The position numbers and the translations under genes were made by a program. Source: Isoetes taiwanensis (taxonomy: Eukaryota; Streptophyta; Lycopodiopsida; Isoetales; Isoetaceae). Taken from it: DNA of 64,000 nt. The notes under the pieces are model-generated. The model was not told the origin of the DNA, made no database searches, and saw only the letters and a program-made list of their open reading frames with translations. This document shows positions 1 to 10,565 of this stretch, one piece after another. How positions within the stretch are numbered: position 1 is the first letter of the stretch; the number at the start of each line of letters is the position of its first letter. Location: NCBI GenBank assembly GCA_021234155.1, contig JAJEKV010000079.1, forward strand, positions 2,114,789 to 2,178,788, written 5' to 3'.

Positions 1-2
1 AG

Positions 3-319
3 GAACAACACACTCAACTTATTAATTTCAACATTTATCTACATCAAATACTACCTTGGTTGGTGGATTGGATGCCCGATCAGGGCGGTTCCTTTATTGG
101 GAATCTGCAGCCAGCTCACATGGATTTCAGGTTCTTTTCTCTTGGAAATTTATGGTCAATAGTCAGCTCTTTAGCCATGCAGGAATAAGCAGAAGCCATC
201 TTTGATCTTATTGAAGTTAAGTGGCCTGATTTTGTTGGTGATGTACCTTTTAAGATATGTTTCCCAGCGCTTGAAGTAGAGAAGGGACATATTGTCATAG
301 GGAGTGACTCAAAAAACAC
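3..319 (+). pseudogene. neutral/alkaline invertase exon (GH100), interrupted by a stop
   Basis: In frame 3 from the window edge the translation matches the late catalytic part of plant cytosolic/organellar neutral/alkaline invertase, which hydrolyses sucrose to glucose and fructose. Visible landmarks are [16 protein letters not shown], the highly conserved [17 protein letters not shown], then SIVSSLA, FDLIEVKWPDFVGD, KICFPALE and GSDSKNT. The frame runs into a good 5' splice donor (GTAAGC) at 320. The codon at 186-188 is TAA where the family usually has glutamine, so this copy cannot make the full protein without readthrough. The next expected exon was not found downstream; a (CT)n tract follows directly. 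Family identity is strong. Whether this is a decayed paralogue or a fragment of a gene starting outside the window cannot be told. Confidence 0.85.
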
Positions 320-324
320 GTAAG

Positions 325-1354
<1,030 letters not shown>

Positions 1355-1480
1355 AGTGCAGGTCATGCAACACTTCCTGAAGGAAGGCAGATTTATGCTC
1401 AAATAAAGGATAGAGGTTTACATTTAGATGCAAGAATAGAGACCGCCCTTGTGAAATGCATGCAAACTCTAGAAGTCTTC
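1355..1480 (+). pseudogene. PPR-protein fragment
   Basis: The translation SAGHATLPEGRQIYAQIKDR, continuing into LDARIETALVKCM, follows the usual plant pentatricopeptide pattern in which a residue stretch such as 'EGRQIHA' precedes 'ALVxMYAKCG'. Only about one repeat is left; the frame then loses all similarity. PPR proteins bind organellar RNA. This is a relic, not a gene. Confidence 0.55.
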
Positions 1481-2014
1481 AAGATGCAGCCGGTTTTCCA
1501 CAGAAATGCAAGGTATATAATGGCGACAGGGTATGATTCATGCATCATGTCTCCTGCGAAAAATGGGGCAAGAATGTGTGTGGGAATTATGGAAAGCCCG
1601 AGATAATTTCTCTAAGAACAATGTAGTTCCATGATTTTAGCAAGATTTTGTCGTCAACCGCAACCAACCTACCTTGCATAGAACATGCTATGCCATGAAA
1701 ATGTAAACTATAAGATAGGTTGTGGTTCAAAGTGACCCATGCTTATGGGATCTGCATTGTCTAAAATTCCATCATAATTTCAACTATTATTGGATATCTA
1801 AACAACCCCAAGTTTTATACAGAACAGAAAGCACTGTTTAACTTCGTATGTTTATCTAAAACAAGATGATTTTGTGGCGGTGGCGCCGCTTCGAAAGGTT
1901 TTTTGAAGTAACGGTGTGGATGAGATGGAGACCATGTGAACGTGTGCTTATGTATAGTAAGATAGATCGACGGGTGCATCTTGGGAGTAAAATACTATCA
2001 GTCATCTATATTTA

Positions 2015-2044
2015 CTAGAAACGTGTGCCCGGCGATGCCGGGCA
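2015..2044 (-). mobile_element. Helitron-like 3' terminus (copy 1)
   Basis: Read on the minus strand, a perfect 8-bp stem with a 3-nt loop (plus strand 2026-2044, TGCCCGGCGATGCCGGGCA) is followed after 7 nt by CTAG (2015-2018) and then a host T. A GC-rich hairpin a few bases before a terminal CTRR, inserted between A and T, is the classical Helitron 3' end. The element would extend to higher coordinates; its 5' TC end was not identified. It may contain the methyltransferase fragment at 4-5 kb. Confidence 0.6.
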
Positions 2045-2152
2045 TTAGTCGTGGACATGTCAAATGGGTAGACATAATGGGGTATGTAGGTGGAATAAAA
2101 AGCACTAAATGTCCATGGATGTAATGAGTGCCAACTGTGAAAGGTTTACGAG

Positions 2153-2206
2153 TATCAGGCAGCCAGAAATGCATAATGTTATCAGGCAGCCAGAAATGCA
2201 TAATGT
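2153..2206. repeat. 27-bp tandem duplication
   Basis: Two adjacent, essentially identical 27-bp units beginning TATCAGGCAGCCAG. A simple local duplication. Confidence 0.85.
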
Positions 2207-4005
2207 GGAATCAAATGAGCTGGCATAATAGAATGCATAGAGTTTAAGGTGATTGTGGTAATTTAGGGCATATAAAGGTTCATAAACATTTTGGTGGTCT
2301 AATGAGTGCATATGTTAAGGTTGAGAATAGCAATTAATACGTTCTGTATTCTAAAAATATCACACATATTAAAAATAAATGCCAGAAAAATATTACATGA
2401 TAGAACTAAACAGATAAGTCCTAAAATGCTGCAAGATAGATATATTAAGAGAATTACATTAAAGGTACTTTTACAGCTATGTGAACAACATTTGTCGTGC
2501 TCATACTCGTGTAAAACCTTCTAAATCATAAGTTGCATTTATCTTTATGCTACCATAGCTAACCACATTAAGTGTGCCAATTTGCTTGTCGGTTTCTGCA
2601 CATGCACATGTAGAATTACAAATTCAATAATTATAAAAAATGTAGTGTAAATATTAGTGCTCAAGGAGTATGGGGAAAATAAATAGAAGCCTCAAGTTAA
2701 ACTCCTAAACATTAAGTTTAATTGTACTTTAGACCTGCAAATTTTGTTAAAAGCATTAAAAATATTCAATGATAACTATCAATATCTGTGATTTCCAACA
2801 CAGTGCTGGAAAAGTCTAACCTTGAAAAATGAATGCAATGTTAATGTACATGTCATCCAATGCCTCCAATTCTTTATTGCAACTACCATAGAAGCATAGA
2901 ATTCCATTCTAGCCAACAGAATCTCCAGCAAAAGAGATATACATGAAGACGGCTTGCTCCCCATGGTTTGAAACCTCACCCAAACCATAGTCTCTATGAT
3001 TACAAAATAATAACATGTTTAAAAGAGAATGATGGAGAAATATACACAGGAAAATGGATTTGTAAGCTTAACAGATTAGAATCAGCATAGATATACCTAA
3101 GTCAAGGTAGCGCAAATCATTGAAAAGCTGGCGATTGTCCGTGAAACCACCAAACAGAAAAGATATTTGTCAAAGCTTACAGTTGTATGACCTGCCCCGG
3201 GCAATACGGGTCAACCAACGACTTCCAAGTCCTTCCAACTAAATGTATCTGGTTGCAAAAGACACAATTAATGCTTTGGATACTATTTCTGATATGATAA
3301 AATATTTTAAAAACAAATGTGCAAACTCCAATCTCAAATTCATTGCCATGCCCGCATCTAGAATGTGGACATCCGTCAAATATGAATTGTCTGCATCCTC
3401 ATCACCAATGATACCTAAATAATTGTTGTATGATGAACATGTATGGCTATCCCTAGGATAATTCCTTTACAAAGCAGGATTTCGTTAATTAGAGAAATTT
3501 GGTTTTCTCAATCGACAACGAAATAGGTCGCAGTACCCTCCTGGAAAGGGAAAATTTGTTATTGTCAAGCAAATTGCAATGGCAGTGAGCACACTTTTGG
3601 CTCGCCATATTTTTATCCGCGGGAAAGGCACTGTATGGGCATGCCTTCATTGTGTTGGAACTCAAAACTTAGAACAAGCATAGCGTCACCAGTGCTCGTG
3701 GAAATCGCCATGGCGATGTTTTTGACCAGGTAGGCAAGCCGTGGATGCTGAGCGCAAGCTTTATGGGAGGAGTTTAATATCATTCCCAGATTACTGAACA
3801 TGTCGAGAAGATCGCGATGGCGATCTTCCCGACAAGTTCAGTAATAATATTCGGATATTAATACACAACTTTCGGATAATAATACACAAGTTCAGTAATT
3901 CTAATCAGTAAAAAAAAGTAACTAAATATACACAAGTTCAATTAAAGCACAAAACTTTTATAATATTTCAAAATAATTACATGAGCTTTCACATCTAATA
4001 AAGTT
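2207..4005. other. no recognised gene
   Basis: AT-rich, many short frames, no protein family recognised. It lies between a Helitron-like end and the methyltransferase fragment. Confidence 0.5.
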
Positions 4006-4990
4006 CTATTGAGTCTCTGCAACAGAATCTGGAGTAATGCCAAGTTCCTTGGCCATTCTATCTGCATGTTCCTTTCCTAAGGCAATGGTTTGTGAGAGAT
4101 TCATTTCTGAATATCCCGTAATCGAAGGGATCTCTACGTCCATTGCATTGGCGATATCCTGCACACGCTCTGAGCACTGTGTATCCAACAATTCCTCCCG
4201 TAGTTCACTAGAGAACTCAGACGAGCCCAGTAATTTCCTTCTCTTGCTTCCTTCGATGTTTTCTGGGCTTTAGACCGAGAGTCGGCTTCAGACGTACCCA
4301 CGTATTCAAACTGGGTAGATTGTTTGTTGAGCATACCACTTATTAATGGCATTGCCATTTCAAATTTCTGGTTCAGTACCTCGAGCTTTTCGAATATTTG
4401 ATCAAGTGCAGCCGAGTCCTTTTCCGTCTTCTCTAGCAGAGCCCGAGTTTCCTGTAGCCTCTCTTCAAAGCCTTTCTGATCTAACTGATCCAGAATCTCG
4501 TCCATTTTACTCAGATCGGTCTCCTGAGTTATTTTGAGGTTCGACATGTCTGCATCGTTAGGGACATCTTTCTGAATTTCTTCTTCTTCTTCACACTGAG
4601 GCCTTGCCATTTTCTCTAATGTCTCGAAGAAGGATCTCAAGAACCTGCACACCTTGTCGTCATACTCCAAGGAAATGCTACGTTTCCCTTGCATCAGAGC
4701 CACTCTCGAAGCTGTCCCCGCGGAAAAGAAGTCAAGAACAGCACCGTCATCGGGAACCAACTCCTTGACCATGGCGTAAATATATGACGTTTTAGCTTGG
4801 CCTTTAAGAACAAAATCTCCTTCCATAGCTGCCCATGAGAACTTGGGCTTACCTGTGAAGTATTCCTAATACTTTTTCTTCGTTTTCGCGTCCACCTCCT
4901 CCATTTTCTTGCTAACCCACCCCTGTTCTTCATAAGCACCCACAAGGCCCCCAAAAATTAACTTATATTCATAATCAGGATGGAAACCAG
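4006..4990 (-). pseudogene. DNA methyltransferase C-terminal half with coiled-coil tail (copy A)
   Basis: On the minus strand the frame HPDYEYKLIFGGLVGAY, then KPKFSWAAMEGDFVLKGQ, leads into VPDDGAVLDFFSAGTASRVA and QGKRSISLEYDD. This is the S-adenosylmethionine-binding motif I (VLDxFxxG) plus following acidic strand of beta-class (permuted) N4/N6 DNA methyltransferases, in which motif I lies C-terminal to the catalytic motif. After about residue 100 comes an acidic linker and a Glu/Lys/Leu-rich stretch predicted to form a coiled coil. There is an in-frame TAG in the N-terminal part (near 4870) and a frameshift near 4260; the C-terminus (ending ITPDSVAETQ) continues in another frame to 4006. 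Motif IV is absent, so only the C-terminal half is present. It corresponds to the last exon of the intron-containing gene at 33.4-37.2 kb. Confidence 0.7.
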
Positions 4991-5487
4991 TATAAGAGTG
5001 GTTTTTATTACATGCAATTCATAATCTCAATAAAAACTAAACGTCAACCATGGTTTGATGAAATCAATGCTAGTTTGATCATAACTCTTATACTAATTTT
5101 ATACCTTATACTAGTTACTTAGAATCATTACTGATTTAGGCAGTGTTTTTTGAGCATACATTTTCAATATTATAATTTAAGATGATTTTACGTAGTATTT
5201 ATCATTATCATATATAATTTTTTTAGCATAGTTTTAGTGCTCCCAAGCTTTTAAGGTTAGTTCAAAAACCATGTTCGATTTTGCAAGTGTGATATGGCTT
5301 TTGGATCATGCTTTTTTACTATGCTTTTAAGTAGTCTAATATGTTGGTTTACCTTGTTGTTTTTTTTGTACACTTGTTTGAATCCTTGAAGTCACTACTG
5401 ACTTTGAGCATAGTTTTTTGTATTAACTAATGATTCCAACTACACAATCTAGGTTCACTACTTTTAAAACATTATTCTAAATTGTAA

Positions 5488-5516
5488 CTAGTTACGGTGC
5501 CCAGCATTGCTGGGCA
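5488..5516 (-). mobile_element. Helitron-like 3' terminus (copy 2)
   Basis: Minus-strand hairpin (plus 5498-5516, TGCCCAGCATTGCTGGGCA) followed after 6 nt by CTAG (5488-5491) and a host T. Compared with the copy at 2.0 kb, one stem pair has changed G-C to A-T with both sides altered, so pairing is kept. This supports selection on the hairpin. Confidence 0.6.
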
Positions 5517-5785
5517 TAGTTGGAGAACCTGTAAATGATAATCCAACAATGAGAAACCTACTTCCTTCTTTACTTTCCATGTGTGACTTTAATCACAAGG
5601 GCCTCTTGCGACGTTTATTTAAATAATATCTCTACGTTTATTGGTTCATTCTCCACAACATTTAGGTAGAGATATAATATGATTATTGTCTATAGTGTGC
5701 GATAGTAAGTAGATGCCAATGCAATATAATTGAAGCCATAATTGGTCATCAAATAGTGAATATCGGCTATGTATAAGTCTCAATA

Positions 5786-5973
5786 CAACATTTAACGTCC
5801 ATTATTTTTGCAAAGTGTAAGGGCACGTGATTGCACGAACATTAAGAAATAATTTGTGATTGCAATAAAATAAAACAACGCAACATTTAGCCTCCATTAT
5901 TTTTGCCAAGTGTAAGGCGTGTGATTACACAAACCTTACGAAATAATTTGTGATTGCAACAAAATAAAACTAT
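5786..5973. repeat. tandem duplication, two units of about 95 bp
   Basis: Both units start CAACATTTA and contain CCATTATTTTTGC and AAATAATTTGTGATTGCAA. They differ at scattered positions, so the duplication is old. Confidence 0.8.
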
Positions 5974-7148
5974 GCTCTTAACATAACTTGCTATGTGAAG
6001 GCAATATAGATACGACCATGGGTGCACTATAAAATAAAACTCAAAATGGAGAGAGTTAAGAGGGCAGTCAAGATAAGAAACATAATTAAAAACTATAAGC
6101 GGGAGATGAATAAATATTGGTTGAATGCTCTATTGTTTGATGTGGTTATCAAGCTTTGAACAGTTCTCAACTGCTAGTCTCTCCTCCATATCTCTATTTT
6201 GCCTCTAAAGCTGGATTCGAGATAAACAAAACATACTATGTAATATAGATGCTATATTTGCAAATAGTTTTTGGCACCGGAAGTGGAACTTGCATCTTCT
6301 GGACACAATAATCAAGCCTTCAATTTCTAAAAAACATGGGACTACTGTAACACGATCTACCTCATCCATGAAAATATTCTAGACCACTCCAATCATCACC
6401 ATTCTCGCTCCCTTGCAAAGGGATTAAGCTCAGTGTCTTCAAATCTACTTTGCCTTGTAGGCTTCTAGTGAAATGTGTTCCTTGAGTTGTGCCAGTTCAT
6501 TAATTTCCTCAACATGATAAAAAACCTCCTTATTCTTCCAAAATTCATCCCCACAGAGATAACAATGCAGCTGTAAGGTGTGTGCTGCCTGTCATACTGT
6601 ACAAAAAGAAAACACAGCAACCGCAATGTGGATGGTCATGCTATCAAAACCACAACGTGGCTTTCCTAGAAGTAGTGGTGCTTGAATGGAAGAATAGATG
6701 GTCAAACAAGGGAGGAAGTAGGCCTATGTCGTAGATCAGAGTTATCAGAGTGGTTAAATCACTAGAACAAGTGGCGTGGTACTTGAATCAAAGATTCAAG
6801 GGTAGGGAATTAGACCCATGAAGGGGGGTCAGGAAAGGCAACCATATAACGACTCTAGACCTCTGATTTGACTCTAGCTACAAGCACAATTTCATTAAAA
6901 TGAGAAATTTCGTGATTCCAATTAGGGATGAAAATCCTTTTTAATCCATTTTATGACCATTTTTTGAGCAATTATGGCGCAATTTAGCAAAAAAAATGCA
7001 TCTAAAGTGCCATTTATTGGCGCCATTAATATCAGAGAGGGGGGGAAAAAACAACAAAAAAAAAAATACTGCAACTTAAGTTAGCAAGTTTTACCTATTT
7101 TACAGGAAGAAGGGCATCATTAACTTCTGAAATTGACAAATTTACACA
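5974..7148. other. no recognised gene
   Basis: AT-rich, no long frame. It contains the left member of a diverged direct repeat (6664-6770) described separately. Confidence 0.5.
6664..6770. repeat. diverged direct repeat, left copy
   Basis: Starts TCCTAGAAGTAGTGGTG and resembles 9979-10085 over about 100 bp (shared TGAATGGAAG, AACAAGGGA, GGCCTA). The two copies are about 3.3 kb apart in the same orientation and could be old ends of one inserted unit. Confidence 0.55.
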
Positions 7149-7391
7149 TCAAGAAAATTTGTTTATGAATCTAAAATACGAAATTTGTTGCTGAATTGAA
7201 TCACTACCATTAGTAGGATCATGCTTTTCTTTGCCAACATTCATAAGAATGTCAAATCCTGCCCCACTAAATGCCTCTTCATCAAAGTTGTAAGCCGCAT
7301 TTTGAATCTCATCGTGACTAAAATCTTCAGTGGTACCAAGCTGGACGAAGGTGACTCCACAGCAAATCTCCTGGCATACCTGAACGTGCAT
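7149..7391 (-). pseudogene. unrecognised coding-like fragment
   Basis: An 80-codon minus-strand frame with the well-composed stretch FSHDEIQNAAYNFDEEAFSG followed by GFDILMNVGKEKHDPTNG. Composition looks protein-like, unlike the neighbouring low-complexity frames, but I do not recognise a family and no start or splice context is clear. Confidence 0.25.
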
Positions 7392-7399
7392 TTGCTATA

Positions 7400-7620
7400 G
7401 CAGACCAAATGCATGCTGGTGAATGCATCCTCAACATATTTTTTTTGCATGCTAGTGAATGCAAATGGCGCCATGGCGCCATAGTGCATCCTCAGCATGC
7501 TTGGAAATGGCACCTTGAGGATGCAACATGGTGCCATTTACACCCCCAGCACCCAAAAAAATTTCCCCCCCAAAAAAAAGATTGTCGGGGTGCAAATGGC
7601 GCCATGGCTCCATTTGCACC

Positions 7621-7651
<31 letters not shown>

Positions 7652-7860
7652 AAATTTTTTTGAAATTTTTGTTCTTGGTGCAAATGGCCCATGGCCCATT
7701 TGCATCCTCAAGGTGCCATTTCCAAACATGATGAGGCATCCACAAAGATGCATTTGATATAACATCTGGGATCAAATGCATGGTGGTGAATGCAAATGGC
7801 CATGGCCCTTTGCATTCCTCAACATGCATTTAATAAAGCAAATCATGCTAAGGATGCATG
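7400..7860. repeat. short palindromic minisatellite around ATGGCGCCAT
   Basis: Repeated units combine CAAATGGCGCCATGGCGCC-like palindromes with GCATCCTCAAGGTGCCATTT and GAATGCA motifs, plus a pure run of 28 A at 7621-7648. The many overlapping frames on both strands are translations of the repeat, not genes. The same vocabulary returns at 8.8-9.4 kb. Confidence 0.85.
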
Positions 7861-7904
7861 CCATTTGCCTCCTCAATATGCATCAAGCAAACATATATTC
7901 AAGA

Positions 7905-7955
7905 ATAGAATAGAATAGAATAGTTTTTTTAACGTCCACGAAGACCAATAGGTCA
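7905..7955 (-). mobile_element. retroposon 3' end with (TTCTA)n tail
   Basis: The minus strand reads GACCTATTGGTCTTCGTGG, then ACG, an A-rich run and a TTCTA microsatellite. The LINE at 31.3 kb ends with nearly the same motif (GACCGATTGGTCTCCGTGG) followed by a different microsatellite. A retroposon terminus is therefore likely; its body was not recognised. Confidence 0.5.
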
Positions 7956-8059
7956 AGAAACTGGTGCTATTTGACTAGGAAAACTAAAAAATCAAGTAAA
8001 AGAAGACCTACCTTTGCCTTGGAGACTTGCCTTCATGATTCTTGATATCTTTAGTGTCT

Positions 8060-8420
8060 AGAGTGATGAAAACAAAGGCGCTAAGCGTTGGCGCTGGCAC
8101 TGGCACTAGGCGCTAGGCCATCTAGCTGCAGGCGCTAGCGTTGGCGCTAGGTCCAATGGGCCATCTAGTAGCGGCGCCCTGGCAATGAAGCCGGCGATGC
8201 GCCGCCGCAGCGGAAGCGTGGGGATGTAGGTGGCGCTTAAGCAAAGCGGGATGTAGGCGACACTAGGACATCTAGCGCCAGCGCCGGGCGCTAGGTCCAA
8301 TAGGCCATCTAGTAGCAGGCGCCGCCTGGCAAAAGCGAAGCCGGGCGCTAGTAGTCATGGTGGCCCGGAAGCAAAGGAATGTAGGTGGCGCCGGGCGGGT
8401 GGTATGGCGGCTCGTGGAAG
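8060..8420. repeat. GC-rich block of GGCGCTAG-type repeats
   Basis: Irregular repetition of GGCGCTAGG, TCCAATGGGCCATCTAGTAG and GCGAAGCCGG in an otherwise AT-rich region. The open frames through it have low-complexity products and no family resemblance. Confidence 0.75.
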
Positions 8421-8819
8421 GCGAATTAAATTTAAAAATGCCCGCCAAATTTGAAACCCTCCGCCCTAAATTTGAAAGCCCTCCCACTCAAAATTTGAAA
8501 TTCAAAATTTGAAATCCCAAATTTGTTGTTGCCGCTTTCGACATATCATTTCTTTAGGCGCTTGTATAGATCCTTCTATAGGCGGATGCAGGGTCTTCGA
8601 TGGTTCCATACCGATCGGCACTTCTAGGCGGCTTCTTGCAGTCATTTATTTTCAGGTAACATTAGCTGTTTGCACAGGGTTTTTTGGGCGCTTCTTTTTG
8701 AGGCGCTGCAATATTCTTACAAGATCCATATACTCCAGTCGCCGATAGTTTTTTCACCAAAATGGTGAGCACCATATCCAGGTAAGTCTTTCTATATGCA
8801 TCGTCTTTTTGTTAGAGCC

Positions 8820-9171
8820 ATTCATCACATGTATACATCCAAATGGAGCCATTTGGGGCCCCATTTGGAGCCCTCAAATGGCTTCATGGCGCCATTTGGG
8901 GGGTGCCAGGGGCAGGTATACCACCCAAATGGCGCCATTTAGAGGGTGCCAGAGGGGGTAGGTATACCCCCCAAATGGCGCTATGGAGCCATTTGGGGTG
9001 CCATTTGGAGCCCTCAAATGGCTCCATGGCGCCATTTGGGGGGTGCCAGAGGGGGCAGGTATACCCCTCAAATGGTGCCATTTGGGGGTGCCATGGGGGC
9101 GGTATACCCCACATGGCACCTTGAGGATGCAAATAAGCCATAAATGGCGCCATGGCGCCATTTGCATCCGC

Positions 9172-9224
<53 letters not shown>

Positions 9225-9420
9225 TTTTTGGGGTAGGTATACCCCCCAAATGGCGCCATTTGGGGGGTGGTGGGGGGAGGGGGTATACCCCCATTTCGGT
9301 TAGTTGCTAGGGGGAGTATATATACCCCCCAAATGGGGGGTTGGGGAAGGGGGGGGGGGGGGGGGGGTATACCCCCGGGGGCACCCCCCATGGAGCCATT
9401 TGGGGAGCGCCAACGAGGGC
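8820..9420. repeat. inverted-repeat array: GGTATACC and AAATGGCGCCATTT units
   Basis: At least five units alternate G-rich GGGGGTGCCA, C-rich GTATACCCCCC and a central palindrome AAATGGCGCCATTT. A run of about 45 T lies at 9175-9219 and a run of about 20 G near 9351-9367. Neighbouring units can pair with each other, so long hairpins are expected. The proline- and tryptophan-rich frames on both strands are artefacts of this array. Confidence 0.85.
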
Positions 9421-9429
9421 AATTATACA

Positions 9430-9606
9430 TGCCATTTGAGGTAAAGAGAGCCACTCTTCATGGCAAGGATGTTGATCCATTGAATTTAGCAACAGAGATC
9501 CGCGAAATCGTGGTGCCTATTGAACTTCCAATCATATCTTTGGAGTCACGAGATAACATTGGTGAAGCGAAGAGGTGCATTTATTCAGGTTGCCAAAGAA
9601 GGATGT
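9430..9606 (+). pseudogene. unrecognised exon-like fragment
   Basis: The frame FEVKRATLHGKDVDPLNLAT, then EIREIVVPIELPIISLESRD and NIGEAKR, has normal protein composition in contrast to the array on its left and the repeats on its right. No family recognised, no clear splice boundary. It probably derives from a cellular gene broken by the array. Confidence 0.3.
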
Positions 9607-9611
9607 AAGAC

Positions 9612-9900
9612 TGGTTGAGGCTTGTATGCTATAAACATATGTATGATACATGTGTACTACTCACGTGTATCATACACCTGCAGAAGGTCTATAAATCTAT
9701 TCATGTATCTTAAAAATATATGTATGATACATGGGTGTCATACCTGTGTACCTAACACATGCAGAAGGTGTATGATACCGAGTAAATATGTTTTCTAAAT
9801 ATTTCATGGTGGTGTATACAACCCCTGCATAAGGTCTATGATACAGGGTACTCAACCCCTGCATAAGGTCTATACAACCCCCAAAATAAAAAAATTCCAG
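9612..9900. repeat. imperfect tandem repeats (TGCAGAAGGTCTAT / TATGATACA)
   Basis: Four to five degenerate units combine CCTGCAGAAGGTCTATAAA-like and GTATGATACATG-like segments. No coding potential. Confidence 0.7.
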
Positions 9901-9978
9901 TTTACTAAAAATTTTCCCATTATAATGAAATTGTGCTTCTACCCGTTGTGGTGACAACTTTTGTCTAGCCTATCTCTA

Positions 9979-10085
9979 TCCTAGAAGTAGTAAGGTGTTT
10001 GAATGGAAGCTTAGACGGTTGAACAAGGGAAGTCGGGCCTACATTGTATCCCCATTCTAGAGTTGCTAGATTGGTCGACGTTATA
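9979..10085. repeat. diverged direct repeat, right copy
   Basis: Partner of 6664-6770; starts TCCTAGAAGTAGTAAGG. Same orientation, roughly three-quarters identical by eye. Confidence 0.55.
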
Positions 10086-10512
10086 AGAACTAGGGGGCAT
10101 CAATAGATAAATTGTACTATGTAAATGGTAATGAGTCAAGCAAAAGTTATAACCTTCATGTCTTTGAACCCAGATCAAATCTAGTTTGACATAAGTCTAT
10201 GCCACTCCATAAGCCCTAATTTGAAGAGGCATCATAGGAAACGGGGAAGTAGAGTGGGCATGGGACTAAACGTACATATGTATGAGTGTGAGCAAAGATA
10301 CTGTAGATGTGCATTAATTGGCGTTGAAACTTGGGGAATCAATGTTTAGGCAACCTTGCCCACAACTTTGTAAAAATGCAATAACATGCAAAATACTCAT
10401 TTGGATGGCCCCACCCCCTGCGGGGTTGGCTTATGTAAAATGTAATCTTGGCGTACATAATACAAATATAATCCTAAGGAAAAAAAGGGAGCGTGGTGTC
10501 TATGTAATAGGA

Positions 10513-10565
10513 AACGTTCCACCAAGAGACGGTTCCAGCTAGAAACCATCGATTGGTGGAACGTT
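10513..10565. repeat. perfect 13-bp inverted repeat
   Basis: AACGTTCCACCAA at 10513-10525 and its exact complement at 10553-10565, separated by 27 nt. It could be a cruciform or the core of a small foldback element. Confidence 0.8.

Noticed and set aside
3186-3215. Third Helitron-like hairpin (CCCGGGCAATACGGG)
   Set aside because: Stem of only 4 bp and no CTRR end at the right distance.
7452-7829. Long overlapping frames rich in Phe, Trp and His on both strands
   Set aside because: They translate homopolymers and the ATGGCGCCAT minisatellite.
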